DNA from: Turritopsis dohrnii
Lineage: Eukaryota; Cnidaria; Hydrozoa; Anthoathecata; Oceaniidae
Length of the DNA: 64,000 nucleotides
Direction: 5' to 3'
NCBI GenBank assembly: GCA_027922465.2
Contig: BQMF02000013.1
Coordinates: 1,488,001-1,552,000, forward strand
The notes below the pieces were generated by a model. It had not been told where the DNA came from. It did no database searches and worked only from the letters and a program-made list of their open reading frames with translations. The number at the start of each line of letters is the position of its first letter. Within the stretch, counting starts at the first letter, position 1. This document shows positions 23,059-33,460 of the stretch, piece by piece. Position numbers and translations under genes: made by a program.

Positions 23059-24360
23059 ATGGCAGACGACCAGCAGAGAAAAGCGATAATTATAAGTGCA
23101 GTAGCACAATCCATTTCAGCACACAAAACAATGTTTGAAAATTACATTGTTTTATTACAGTGCATTATAAAACATAAACAGACACTCCAAAACCTTGTTT
23201 CATTTCTTGGAGGATCAAAATGTACTTCCCTTAAACGATTGTTTACTAGGATTGCCTACAAAAAACAAAAATTGCCAAGGTCAATTTGGTTTAAACCAGG
23301 TGGTTCTGATATGTTTTGGAGAAATTTGATAAATGGAGTATTCCAAGAGGATGTTTGGAAAAAAAACTTTCGAATGGGACAGATAGAATTTATGAACTTG
23401 GCTGAGGAACTTAGACAATTCATTGCCCCTAATGCTTCCAGTCCAAATAATAGAGCTTTAAGCACTGAAAAGAAATTGGCGATCTGTTTATATTATTTGA
23501 AGGACACTGGCTCATTAAGTATGACCAGCAACTTATTTGGTATTCATCGCACAACTGCATCAAAAGTTATCAATGAAGTATGTTTTGCTATCGTTAACCA
23601 CCTTGGACCCAGGTATTTGTACCTTCCAAAAACTTTTGAGGAAATGAAAAAAAAGATTGCTGCTGTTGAGGTAAAATTTGGGATGCCTCAAGCCTATGGA
23701 TTTATTGATGGGACACACATACCAATACAAAGACCTTCTGAAAATTCACAGGACTTTTTTAACTATAAGCAGTTTTTTTCAATAACAGTTCAAGCCCTTT
23801 GTGATCATAGGGGCATATTTATGGATGTGGATTGTCGCTGGCCCGGATCATTACATGATGCAAAGGTGTTTGCAAAGTCAAATTTAAACAAAAGGATGAA
23901 TACGAATCAAATTCCAACACTGTTGCACACATTAGTAGAAGGCTATCCCAAAGTTCCTAACTACATAATAGGAGATCCAGCCTACCCGCTTACACCATAT
24001 TGTTTAAAAGAATACCCTCTATGTGTTAACAATGAACAAGTTATTTTCAACAATCTTTTAAGAGGTGCTAGAAACCAGATTGAGTGTGCTTTCGGCAGAT
24101 TAAAGGCTCGATGGGCAATTCTGACAAGGAATAACGACTTCAAATTGGAAAAAGTACCAGTTATAATCTATGCATGTTTTGTATTACACAATATATGTGA
24201 ACTTAAGAACATTAGCATCGATGAAACTCTTATCCAAAATCAACTAAATAGTTGTCATAATACTGACATGCCAGAGAGAGATCTAATATATTCTACAAAC
24301 ACTGAAGAAGGGGAACTGATCAGAAATGTCATTGTACAATATATCAAAGACAACTTGTAA
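23059..24360 (+). CDS. PIF/Harbinger transposase (copy A)
   Basis: This intact single-exon frame of 433 codons starts at ATGGCAGACGACCAG. The protein is a DDE nuclease of the HARBI1/DDE_Tnp_4 type that cuts and rejoins transposon ends in the nucleus, normally with a Myb/SANT-like partner that binds the DNA and helps nuclear import. A helix-turn-helix region spans about residues 134-174 (LSTEKKLAICLYYL, LFGIHRTTASKVI). Catalytic motifs are D217 in FIDGTH, H266-D267 in GSLHDAKVF, D306 in GDPAYPL and E342 in RNQIECAFGRLKARW. Length and motif spacing fit a complete enzyme. The partner gene is convergent at 24584-25555. It differs from copy B by L321 against Q321; the other residues appear the same. 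Confidence 0.97.
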   Translation: MADDQQRKAIIISAVAQSISAHKTMFENYIVLLQCIIKHKQTLQNLVSFLGGSKCTSLKRLFTRIAYKKQKLPRSIWFKPGGSDMFWRNLINGVFQEDVWKKNFRMGQIEFMNLAEELRQFIAPNASSPNNRALSTEKKLAICLYYLKDTGSLSMTSNLFGIHRTTASKVINEVCFAIVNHLGPRYLYLPKTFEEMKKKIAAVEVKFGMPQAYGFIDGTHIPIQRPSENSQDFFNYKQFFSITVQALCDHRGIFMDVDCRWPGSLHDAKVFAKSNLNKRMNTNQIPTLLHTLVEGYPKVPNYIIGDPAYPLTPYCLKEYPLCVNNEQVIFNNLLRGARNQIECAFGRLKARWAILTRNNDFKLEKVPVIIYACFVLHNICELKNISIDETLIQNQLNSCHNTDMPERDLIYSTNTEEGELIRNVIVQYIKDNL

Positions 24361-24583
24361 ATGTTGAAATTCGCAAGCACAGTTATAACATAATTCCAAA
24401 AGAGTTTTTACACCTTTGTAAAAGAATTTTCGTTATTTGTAGATGTTTGAAATACATCCACGAAACAATTCATGTTACTTAAAATACTTTTTTTCCTAAT
24501 AATAAAAACACAACCCATAAACAAAAAGTCTATGAACACACACACATGTGGATAGATCCCATGCTAACAATTCTCAATACACA

Positions 24584-25555
24584 TTAATATAGATTGGTAA
24601 ACGTTTGCGAGGGAGGTTGTTGCTGATAAAAATTTTGTTGTGGAGCATACATATGTGGTTGAGGCTGTTGAAGACTATTGGCAAGCATCATCATGGATTG
24701 TGCCATTGTTTCAGAGAATTTTTCCATGGACTTTGAGATATTATTTATAGAACTGTTAAATGAATCATTCGTTGCTTTGATTGTATCAATCATTTCTCTT
24801 CGTAAAGTTATGTCTTCTTTAGCTTGATTCAACAGGATTGCATCTCTTTGAGAAGCATTTAAATTTTTCTCCAAATGCTTTCTTTTGTTGTCTATCAACG
24901 AAGGGATAATTCCAGAGTTCTTTCTTTTCTTGCCATTACCATCTTCCACTTGAGTTTCTGGAATCCCTACGGATACACTATCTTGAATCTTCTCTGGACT
25001 AGTCAAACTATTTGGGCTATCATGGTCATCATCATCATCATCTTCATACCTGCTGTTGTTCTGTTCTTTTCCACCATCGTTAACCATACTACTATCTATC
25101 CCTGTTTCCAACTGATTTGCTGCAGCAGAACCACCATATATCTTTGATAAGCGGTCAAAATGTTCAAATATTATTTTGCCACTTCCACTTCGTGAACCAA
25201 TAGTGGCAGCATGACAAAATCTTTGTCGTACATCTTTGATTTTTTCCAATATTCTTTGATACCCTTGCTTGATAGAACTTTCATGCAATTTCAATCTTTT
25301 TCTCGATTCTGTATCATTATCATAATTTGTCAACAACAAATCTTCTGGACCAAAACACTCATATTTCTTGCTCATTTCCTTTCTCAATGCAGTGTATTGT
25401 GCATTTCTATCACCATCAAAATCTTTTCCCTTAAATTCCATAATAGCTTTGTAATTTTCCAGAGCATTAAGTAGATCCTCAATCATTTCTGAGGTCCACC
25501 GAAACTGTTTTTTCTTTGAAGAAACTTCAGTAGTAGTTGCTGTTTTATCCGCCAT
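24584..25555 (-). CDS. Harbinger-encoded Myb/SANT-like DNA-binding protein (copy A)
   Basis: This intact 323-codon frame starts with MADKTATTTEVSSKKK. Residues about 17-145 form a Myb/SANT (trihelix-like) domain with FRWTSEMIEDLLNALENY and regularly spaced aromatic residues. A linker follows with an acidic run (EDDDDDDHDS near residue 170), then a KKRKNSG basic patch that could serve nuclear localisation, a helical region rich in N, S and K (about 235-290), and a Gln/Pro-rich tail. PIF/Harbinger elements carry such a second ORF, whose product binds the transposon ends and recruits the transposase. The gene is convergent with the transposase, with 223 bp between the stops. Confidence 0.92.
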   Translation of the reverse strand: MADKTATTTEVSSKKKQFRWTSEMIEDLLNALENYKAIMEFKGKDFDGDRNAQYTALRKEMSKKYECFGPEDLLLTNYDNDTESRKRLKLHESSIKQGYQRILEKIKDVRQRFCHAATIGSRSGSGKIIFEHFDRLSKIYGGSAAANQLETGIDSSMVNDGGKEQNNSRYEDDDDDDHDSPNSLTSPEKIQDSVSVGIPETQVEDGNGKKRKNSGIIPSLIDNKRKHLEKNLNASQRDAILLNQAKEDITLRREMIDTIKATNDSFNSSINNISKSMEKFSETMAQSMMMLANSLQQPQPHMYAPQQNFYQQQPPSQTFTNLY

Positions 25556-27357
25556 CTTCAGGGTTGCAAGATAAAATCATACTTTGAAAGGAGGAAGAAA
25601 GATTACGTCATCTGAGGGTACCGTATAATCTCAATTCATGATGGTACCACACATATCAGATTGTTGTACCATGTTGTACAAGGTAACCAGGTACAGATTG
25701 GCACTATATATACTCCTGAACGACGCAGATAGAGAAAATCGAAATATGAAAGCCAAACATGAAAGCAAATTACGACCGATTGTGTTGATTTCTTTTCGAT
25801 TATTATTACAGTTATCCTTACTTCTGAAGTATACGGAATGTTTTTATTGCCGCCCAAAAACAAAACCAAAATGTTGAGCTTCAGGTACCACGTGCTTAAA
25901 AACAATACTTTTGCATTTAAATGATTATTAATCTCCCTTGAATTTATAGGCAGTATTTCTTTGAGATTGAAAAGCAATGAAAATAAGACGATAGAAAAAG
26001 CGATAAAATTTTAAAATCCTGTCGCTTTTCCCCACTTCCCGCTTCATCCCCACAATGGCATTAAAAACCATCGCCGCGAAATATGAAAACGACGAAGATT
26101 CATGGCCGTGTAGTGGGGACCAAGCTTTACTGGACACACTTTTGGAATCAAAAACACCTGTTTATCGTTAATTTCTGTCGCATATTTTTTGCGATAGGAA
26201 ATGAAAAAGTTTTCAATTAATTCCATTTAATTCTTTTCAAACAAATTCGGTCGACAAAGCCATAAGCATTCAAATGCGTCATAAAACATTCGAATGCGTC
26301 ATAAAAGAATTTGAAAATCGATAATTCAGTTTTAAAAGTGCGTGAAATCAAAACCAACAGGTTGGTGCCTATCGCAACCAACATTTTTAGCGTTTTTTTT
26401 TTCTTCTTCGTCATCATTTTGGCGCCTATCGTAAACGAGACCAACATGTCCGCCAACATGTTGTTGAGCAATATTGGCCAACATGTTGGTCCAGAATGCG
26501 GCCAGCTTTAGTAGCCATCGACTGACTACTATACGTATCTCTGGTGGCAAGTCAACTACTAGTTGCGAGTCGGCGAGCAGAATAGCCAACCATCATGACC
26601 GGATGAATAAAATTTAATACACCTTTCCCGAATTCATGTTTATCTATATATTAATAGCCGATTCTCTGTTTGTTTGTGCGTTTGTTTGTTTGTTTGTAAG
26701 TCACGCAAAATGGTAGATTGAGTTGTGAGCGAAATTATTTCTTTTCTGGTGTGCCACGTGAGTTCGAAGCAAATACATTGCAACCCCCAATCGAACGTGA
26801 CTTTTTTTGGCTGATGAACTAATAGGAATAACGTTTTGTTTTTATTATTATTGTTAGTTTTATATTCCGCGTTGACTTGGCTTTGAAAACAATACATCAA
26901 CTAAATACAAAGAAACTAACTGATTAAACATTTTGGACAAAAAGCAGCAGTGGCAGAACGTGGCAGCATGTTCGGTTTGCCAGTGTATCCTAACGCTTGC
27001 CTGACTGTCTGAGACTGGTGAACTTTTCTTCGAGCAATCAAAATGTTTAAAAACCGATAGGTAAAAAAAGAGTATCATTTTGTCTTAATAGTTGTCTTAA
27101 TTTCTTTTAATCGATTTCTTTTAATCTACTTTAATCTGATCCAACGTTTTTTAATTCACTTCATTCATTTAGCACGTGCATTTTTTTACTCTTCCCGTGT
27201 GATCTTTTTAAGGGGCTGGTTATATGGAAGAAATTGTCCCGCTTAGCCGGGACAAAAATTCTTACGGATGTTATTTGTCCCGGGGTTACATGAGAAAATA
27301 ATCATCCCGGCAAAGCGGGACAGGACTTAATTTGCGCGAAAAAAATTATAAACAAAT

Positions 27358-28659
27358 ATGGCAGACGACCAGCAGAGAAAAGCGATAATTATAAGTGCAG
27401 TAGCACAATCCATTTCAGCACACAAAACAATGTTTGAAAATTACATTGTTTTATTACAGTGCATTATAAAACATAAACAGACACTCCAAAACCTTGTTTC
27501 ATTTCTTGGAGGATCAAAATGTACTTCCCTTAAACGATTGTTTACTAGGATTGCCTACAAAAAACAAAAATTGCCAAGGTCAATTTGGTTTAAACCAGGT
27601 GGTTCTGATATGTTTTGGAGAAATTTGATAAATGGAGTATTCCAAGAGGATGTTTGGAAAAAAAACTTTCGAATGGGACAGATAGAATTTATGAACTTGG
27701 CTGAGGAACTTAGACAATTCATTGCCCCTAATGCTTCCAGTCCAAATAATAGAGCTTTAAGCACTGAAAAGAAATTGGCGATCTGTTTATATTATTTGAA
27801 GGACACTGGCTCATTAAGTATGACCAGCAACTTATTTGGTATTCATCGCACAACTGCATCAAAAGTTATCAATGAAGTATGTTTTGCTATCGTTAACCAC
27901 CTTGGACCCAGGTATTTGTACCTTCCAAAAACTTTTGAGGAAATGAAAAAAAAGATTGCTGCTGTTGAGGTAAAATTTGGGATGCCTCAAGCCTATGGAT
28001 TTATTGATGGGACACACATACCAATACAAAGACCTTCTGAAAATTCACAGGACTTTTTTAACTATAAGCAGTTTTTTTCAATAACAGTTCAAGCCCTTTG
28101 TGATCATAGGGGCATATTTATGGATGTGGATTGTCGCTGGCCCGGATCATTACATGATGCAAAGGTGTTTGCAAAGTCAAATTTAAACAAAAGGATGAAT
28201 ACGAATCAAATTCCAACACTGTTGCACACATTAGTAGAAGGCTATCCCAAAGTTCCTAACTACATAATAGGAGATCCAGCCTACCCGCTTACACCATATT
28301 GTTTAAAAGAATACCCTCAATGTGTTAACAATGAACAAGTTATTTTCAACAATCTTTTAAGAGGTGCTAGAAACCAGATTGAGTGTGCTTTCGGCAGATT
28401 AAAGGCTCGATGGGCAATTCTGACAAGGAATAACGACTTCAAATTGGAAAAAGTACCAGTTATAATCTATGCATGTTTTGTATTACACAATATATGTGAA
28501 CTTAAGAACATTAGCATCGATGAAACTCTTATCCAAAATCAACTAAATAGTTGTCATAATACTGACATGCCAGAGAGAGATCTAATATATTCTACAAACA
28601 CTGAAGAAGGGGAACTGATCAGAAATGTCATTGTACAATATATCAAAGACAACTTGTAA
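27358..28659 (+). CDS. PIF/Harbinger transposase (copy B)
   Basis: This is an intact 433-codon frame, the duplicate of the gene at 23059, with the same helix-turn-helix and the same catalytic residues (D217, D306, E342, plus H266-D267). The visible amino-acid difference is Q321 instead of L321, in the segment after the GDPAYPL motif. It lies inside the complete element with both termini, so this copy is the likelier active source. Confidence 0.97.
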   Translation: MADDQQRKAIIISAVAQSISAHKTMFENYIVLLQCIIKHKQTLQNLVSFLGGSKCTSLKRLFTRIAYKKQKLPRSIWFKPGGSDMFWRNLINGVFQEDVWKKNFRMGQIEFMNLAEELRQFIAPNASSPNNRALSTEKKLAICLYYLKDTGSLSMTSNLFGIHRTTASKVINEVCFAIVNHLGPRYLYLPKTFEEMKKKIAAVEVKFGMPQAYGFIDGTHIPIQRPSENSQDFFNYKQFFSITVQALCDHRGIFMDVDCRWPGSLHDAKVFAKSNLNKRMNTNQIPTLLHTLVEGYPKVPNYIIGDPAYPLTPYCLKEYPQCVNNEQVIFNNLLRGARNQIECAFGRLKARWAILTRNNDFKLEKVPVIIYACFVLHNICELKNISIDETLIQNQLNSCHNTDMPERDLIYSTNTEEGELIRNVIVQYIKDNL

Positions 28660-28882
28660 ATGTTGAAATTCGCAAGCACAGTTATAACATAATTCCAAAA
28701 GAGTTTTTACACCTTTGTAAAAGAATTTTCGTTATTTGTAGATGTTTGAAATACATCCACGAAACAATTCATGTTACTTAAAATACTTTTTTTCCTAATA
28801 ATAAAAACACAACCCATAAACAAAAAGTCTATGAACACACACACATGTGGATAGATCCCATGCTAACAATTCTCAATACACA

Positions 28883-29854
28883 TTAATATAGATTGGTAAA
28901 CGTTTGCGAGGGAGGTTGTTGCTGATAAAAATTTTGTTGTGGAGCATACATATGTGGTTGAGGCTGTTGAAGACTATTGGCAAGCATCATCATGGATTGT
29001 GCCATTGTTTCAGAGAATTTTTCCATGGACTTTGAGATATTATTTATAGAACTGTTAAATGAATCATTCGTTGCTTTGATTGTATCAATCATTTCTCTTC
29101 GTAAAGTTATGTCTTCTTTAGCTTGATTCAACAGGATTGCATCTCTTTGAGAAGCATTTAAATTTTTCTCCAAATGCTTTCTTTTGTTGTCTATCAACGA
29201 AGGGATAATTCCAGAGTTCTTTCTTTTCTTGCCATTACCATCTTCCACTTGAGTTTCTGGAATCCCTACGGATACACTATCTTGAATCTTCTCTGGACTA
29301 GTCAAACTATTTGGGCTATCATGGTCATCATCATCATCATCTTCATACCTGCTGTTGTTCTGTTCTTTTCCACCATCGTTAACCATACTACTATCTATCC
29401 CTGTTTCCAACTGATTTGCTGCAGCAGAACCACCATATATCTTTGATAAGCGGTCAAAATGTTCAAATATTATTTTGCCACTTCCACTTCGTGAACCAAT
29501 AGTGGCAGCATGACAAAATCTTTGTCGTACATCTTTGATTTTTTCCAATATTCTTTGATACCCTTGCTTGATAGAACTTTCATGCAATTTCAATCTTTTT
29601 CTCGATTCTGTATCATTATCATAATTTGTCAACAACAAATCTTCTGGACCAAAACACTCATATTTCTTGCTCATTTCCTTTCTCAATGCAGTGTATTGTG
29701 CATTTCTATCACCATCAAAATCTTTTCCCTTAAATTCCATAATAGCTTTGTAATTTTCCAGAGCATTAAGTAGATCCTCAATCATTTCTGAGGTCCACCG
29801 AAACTGTTTTTTCTTTGAAGAAACTTCAGTAGTAGTTGCTGTTTTATCCGCCAT
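28883..29854 (-). CDS. Harbinger-encoded Myb/SANT-like DNA-binding protein (copy B)
   Basis: This 323-codon frame is identical in translation to the copy at 24584-25555. It has the N-terminal Myb/SANT-like domain, an acidic linker, a basic patch and a Gln-rich tail. It is convergent with the copy B transposase and is probably expressed from its own leader at about 29860-29950, part of which is duplicated in inverted orientation near 31160. Confidence 0.92.
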   Translation of the reverse strand: MADKTATTTEVSSKKKQFRWTSEMIEDLLNALENYKAIMEFKGKDFDGDRNAQYTALRKEMSKKYECFGPEDLLLTNYDNDTESRKRLKLHESSIKQGYQRILEKIKDVRQRFCHAATIGSRSGSGKIIFEHFDRLSKIYGGSAAANQLETGIDSSMVNDGGKEQNNSRYEDDDDDDHDSPNSLTSPEKIQDSVSVGIPETQVEDGNGKKRKNSGIIPSLIDNKRKHLEKNLNASQRDAILLNQAKEDITLRREMIDTIKATNDSFNSSINNISKSMEKFSETMAQSMMMLANSLQQPQPHMYAPQQNFYQQQPPSQTFTNLY

Positions 29855-31885
29855 CTTCAGGGTTGCAAGATAAAATCATACTTTGAAAGGAGGAAGAAAG
29901 ATTACGTCATCTGAGGGTACCGTATAATCTCAATTCATGATGGTACCACACATATCAGATTGTTGTACCATGTTGTATAAGGTAACCAGGTACAGATTGG
30001 CACTATATATACTCCTGAACGACGCAGATAGAGAAAATCGAAATATGAAAGCCAAACATGAAAGCAAATTACGACCGATTGTGTTGATTTCTTTTCGATT
30101 ATTATTACAGTTATCCTTACTTCTGAAGTATACGGAATGTTTTTATTGCCGCCCAAAAACAAAACCAAAATGTTGAGCTTCAGGTACCACGTGCTTAAAA
30201 ACAATACTTTTGCATTTAAATGATTATTAATCTCCCTTGAATTTATAGGCAGTATTTCTTTGAGATTGAAAAGCAATGAAAATAAGACGATAGAAAAAGC
30301 GATAAAATTTTAAAATCCTGTCGCTTTTCCCCACTTCCCGCTTCATCCCCACAATGGCATTAAAAACCATCGCCGCGAAATATGAAAACGACGAAGATTC
30401 ATGGCCGTGTAGTGGGGACCAAGCTTTACTGGACACACTTTTGGAATCAAAAACACCTGTTTATCGTTAATTTCTGTCGCATATTTTTTGCGATAGGAAA
30501 TGAAAAAGTTTTCAATTAATTCCATCGCCAAAAAATCTTGATATCACAGAAAGTCGATTATAAAAACAACTGAAAAATTGAATAGGACTATTGTTTCAAA
30601 GTGATTGTGTGTTGTAAAATATAAAAATAAGCAACAAGTTATAGTAAGAACGGGTAGAAAAAAGCAACTAAGTTTGTTGTAGAGGAAGAATCTCTTGCTG
30701 ACTAAGGAAATATCCCTGTCGTACGTTCACGATAAATTTCCTGAATCTAATACATGCGTTTTCTTTTTCTTTTTTCTTTTTGTTTAAAAGCAAAGTAGCA
30801 CCGAGAACACACAACAGTTTGTCTTCACTATCCATGATTTAGAATTGAAAAGAAATTATTTTTAAAAATTAATTCCTTTCAGTGGACACACATATAACAG
30901 GTGTTTACACGGTGTTTGCGACAATTTGCCCATCGTAAAAAAATTTGCGATAGTTTCTATGGCCTTCAGTGGACACTTAGCTTAAAAGTACTCCAATACC
31001 TCCATTTTCACCGATTCGCAATATAAAACTAAAAGTGTACATAACACGTGGTTCGCGCGTAAATTGCATCAGTCAGTAGTTAAGTGTGCGCGCGCATAAA
31101 AATTCAGACTAATATCAAACACACGGTGACCGAAAGTATCGAATTTTGTTGTTCTCCTTTCAAAGTATGATTTTATCTTGCAACCCATCTTCAGAGCATG
31201 TTTTGAAAATTATTTATCATACGCATGCGTCTGACGTCACAAAATCTAAAATCGTCCCGTCTCGGTGTTATATGAGCAAAAAACGTCCCGGCTAGGCGAG
31301 ATCCCGCTTCTCTGCAAGCGAGATCCCGTTTAAGCGGGATGATTTTTTATCATATAACCCAAATCTGATAAAACAAAAGAAATGAATGCAATAACGGGAT
31401 CTCGTTAAAACGTCCCGTCCCGGCTAAGCGGGACAATTTCTTCCATATAACCAGCCCCTAACATTTTTTCACCTACTGCTGACAGCACCCATGTTAGAGT
31501 GCGTAAAACAAAAGCTAATAAACAGTTGAAAAGTTTTTTCTCTCTGCGTTTTGAGTGTATTGTTAAACTGATATTTGATTGGTTTAAAATCGTCAAGAAA
31601 AACCACATGAAGTTCACGTTCGGAATGCATTGTGTAAAGCAAGAAAGTCTTCTGACATTTTAAATGCGACCGCGACAATGAACGGCTGAGTTAAGAACAT
31701 GCAAGATTTGAAACACCAGGAACGTATTTCTCTTCACGTGCAAACGAGCTTTATTTAGCGATAAAGCCAGCAGCAAAGGAAGTCTTATCGCTGGTTTTAA
31801 GTGCAATAATTTGGAGCAGTTAGTGATATCTCTGATGCAACGCAGGCTGAACATGGGCGGCGAGCGACGCCGCCTTGGCGGCTAG

Positions 31886-32440
31886 TCTATATATTAATAG
31901 CCGATTCTCCGTCTGTCTGTCTGTTTGTTTGTTCGTTTGTTTGTAAGTCACGCAAAATGGTAGATTGAGATGTGAGCGAAATTGTTTCTTTTTTTGTGTG
32001 CGACGTGAGTTCGAAGCAAATACATTGCAACCCCAATCGAACGTGACTTTTTTTGAGTGATGAACTAATAGGAATAACGTTTTGTTTTTATTATTATTGT
32101 TAGTTGACGTTGACTTGGCTTTGAAAACAATACATCAACTAAATACAAAGAAACTAACTGATTAAACAGTTAGTTTGGACAAAAAGCAGCAGTGGCAGAA
32201 CGTGGCAGCATGTTTGCCAGTGTATCCTAAAGTATCCTTGCCTGACTGTCTGAGACGGGTAAACTTTTTTTTCGAGCAATCAAAATGTTTAAAAACCGAT
32301 AGGTAAAAAAAGAGTATCATATCAAAACAAAATATTTTTTTTTTTTTGCTTTTGTCATAATAGTTGTCTTTAATCGATTTCTTTTAATCTATTTTATTTT
32401 ATATCAGATCGAACGTTTTTTCAGTTTGGAATGAACCACT
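31886..32440 (+). mobile_element. Helitron copy 2, 5' part, joined head to tail to copy 1
   Basis: It starts with TCTATATATTAATAGCC directly after the CTAG end of copy 1, with no spacer. It matches 22345-22800 (GTAAGTCACGCAAAATGG, CGAACGTGACTTTTTTTG, GATAGGTAAAAAAAGAG) at roughly 90 percent by eye, then loses similarity after CGAACGTTTTTTCAG at about 32420. The 3' end is absent. Confidence 0.75.
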
Positions 32441-32640
32441 CTTTTTAAGAGTGCATGTTTACAAAGCCTGTATTTTATTGGATTTCTGCGAAAGCAAGAA
32501 ATACTTTAAAACCGGCTTTGTTTTTCTTTTTTTGGATTTCTGCTAAAGCAAGAAATACATTAAAACCGGCTCTGGGTTTTTTTTTTTTCTGCTGTCCAAA
32601 CCTAGCGGTTTTTTGAAATTTCGTGCGTGCGCCTACATGG
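32441..32640 (+). repeat. L-family terminal cores
   Basis: Two copies of GGATTTCTGC..AAGCAAGAAA (32479 and 32534) with AAACCGGCT are followed by CTGTCCAAACCTAGCG at 32592 and TTTTGAAATTTCGTGCG. This is the junction motif of the L-family without a full unit. Confidence 0.75.
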
Positions 32641-33460
32641 ATTCATTACATCTATGCGTAAAGCCATTTTTTCGTAGCACGAAGTTTCTTCCACGAGAAA
32701 CTTCTGGCGACTGGTTGTAATTGCGGATACAGAAATCGAAAACTTTCTTTTCTAACATCGCTATTTGAAACTTCTATCTTTTGGTAAGCTTTCTTCTTAG
32801 TGCTTTTTTATCTTCCCATTTGCTTAATTGTAGGCTTATATCTGGGTACATCGGAGTAAAAGTGAGGTCTGTGTGAGGTTTGTCAGCAAGCCTCTAGCTG
32901 ATCCTAGCTGATCCTATCTTACCCTAGCTTCCTAGCCTATCCTAGCTTATCCTAGATAATCCTAGCTGACCAAGCAAAGCTTTGAGGCAAACTTGAGAAA
33001 TACAAAAATTCATCGAAGTGGCTCATAATTAAACTTTTAAAAGGTAAAATGTTTAAATGCTTCGTAGCTAGCTTATACGTAGTTAGTTTAAAACATAGTA
33101 TTTCCGATAAATTTTTTAATTTGTTTCTTATATTTTTTTCGAAAAAGTTTGTGTTTTTTTTCTTTCGTTCTTATACATAGATTCCTTTTTTAAAAAACTG
33201 TCATATAAATCGCGTATCCATGGTTACGATTCGCACCTTTCTTTTCTTTGTATGTAATAGCTGATGTTGTTTTTAGTTAAGCCCTATTCACACTTTTTAA
33301 AAGTATTTTTGTCTTATCTATTTTTGATCTACAGTATATAATATGTTTGTTTTCAAGAAAAAACTACTTTCATTTTGATACTTAAAGTTTCATTCATTAA
33401 GCAATCGTCTCTCCATAACCATAAAAGTAGTATAAAATCTTGTTAACGTTTGTGTGTAAA
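32641..33460. other. No feature recognised
   Basis: This AT-rich region has a short run of degenerate CCTAGCTGATCC-like repeats at about 32888-32975. No gene is supported. Confidence 0.35.

Larger units (their letters stand above)
21934..26226. repeat. Tandem segmental duplication, copy A (4.29 kb)
   Basis: Copy A is nearly identical to copy B at 26231-30525. Visible differences are few: T-run lengths near 22095 and 22888, TTTTTTTT against TTTCTTTT near 22803, CTA against CAA at codon 321 of the transposase, and TGTACAAGG against TGTATAAGG near 25675. The unit includes about 980 bp of flank (palindromic repeat and Helitron 5' part) and the first 3.3 kb of the Harbinger element. Copies A and B meet at 26227-26230 (TTAA). 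Confidence 0.9.
22913..26226 (+). mobile_element. PIF/Harbinger element, copy A, lacking its 3' end
   Basis: It begins with GGGGCTGGTTATATGG directly after TAA (22910-22912), followed by CCCGCTTAGCCGGGAC and a second palindrome pair (CCCGGCAAAGCGGGAC), then the transposase and the Myb-like gene. It is cut at 26226 by the tandem duplication junction, so the right inverted terminus is missing. Both genes are open, but this copy could move only by using the distant right end at 31458. Confidence 0.9.
26231..30525. repeat. Tandem segmental duplication, copy B (4.3 kb)
   Basis: Copy B repeats copy A at an offset of 4297-4299 bp. It starts at TTCTTTTCAAACAAATTC and ends at CAATTAATTCCAT (30525), after which the unique right part of the Harbinger element continues with CGCCAAAAAATC. 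Because copy B is joined to that right part, it represents the original 3' side of the element. Confidence 0.9.
27212..31458 (+). mobile_element. Complete PIF/Harbinger element (4.25 kb), copy B
   Basis: The left terminus GGGGCTGGTTATATGG and the right terminus CCATATAACCAGCCCC are inverted repeats; similarity extends about 40 bp through GAAGAAATTGTCCCGC and TTAGCCGGGAC. TAA lies on both sides (27209-27211 and 31459-31461), the TWA duplication typical of PIF/Harbinger. Subterminal CCCGC/GCGGGA motifs are repeated near both ends (27240-27330, 31255-31430). An inverted copy of the Myb-gene leader (CAAAGTATGATTTTATCTTG at 31162) sits near the right end. With intact ends and both genes it has everything expected of an autonomous element. 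A related Helitron piece at 35.2 kb shows the same target unoccupied. Confidence 0.92.
22345..31885 (+). mobile_element. Non-autonomous Helitron, copy 1, split by the Harbinger insertion
   Basis: The left end is A|TCTATATATTAATAGCC and the right end is a hairpin (GGCGGCG-AGCGA-CGCCGCC at about 31858-31876) followed by TTGGCGG and CTAG at 31882-31885. TC at the start, CTRR at the end, a hairpin just before the end, and insertion between A and T are the Helitron hallmarks. Without the Harbinger and the tandem duplication the element is about 1.0 kb (22345-22912 plus 31462-31885). It has no Rep/helicase coding, so it is non-autonomous. The 5' end recurs at 26643 in copy B and at 31886. Confidence 0.8.

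Noticed and set aside
24875..25474. Plus-strand 90- and 87-codon frames (and their duplicates at 29174-29773)
   Set aside because: They are antisense shadows of the Myb/SANT-like gene.
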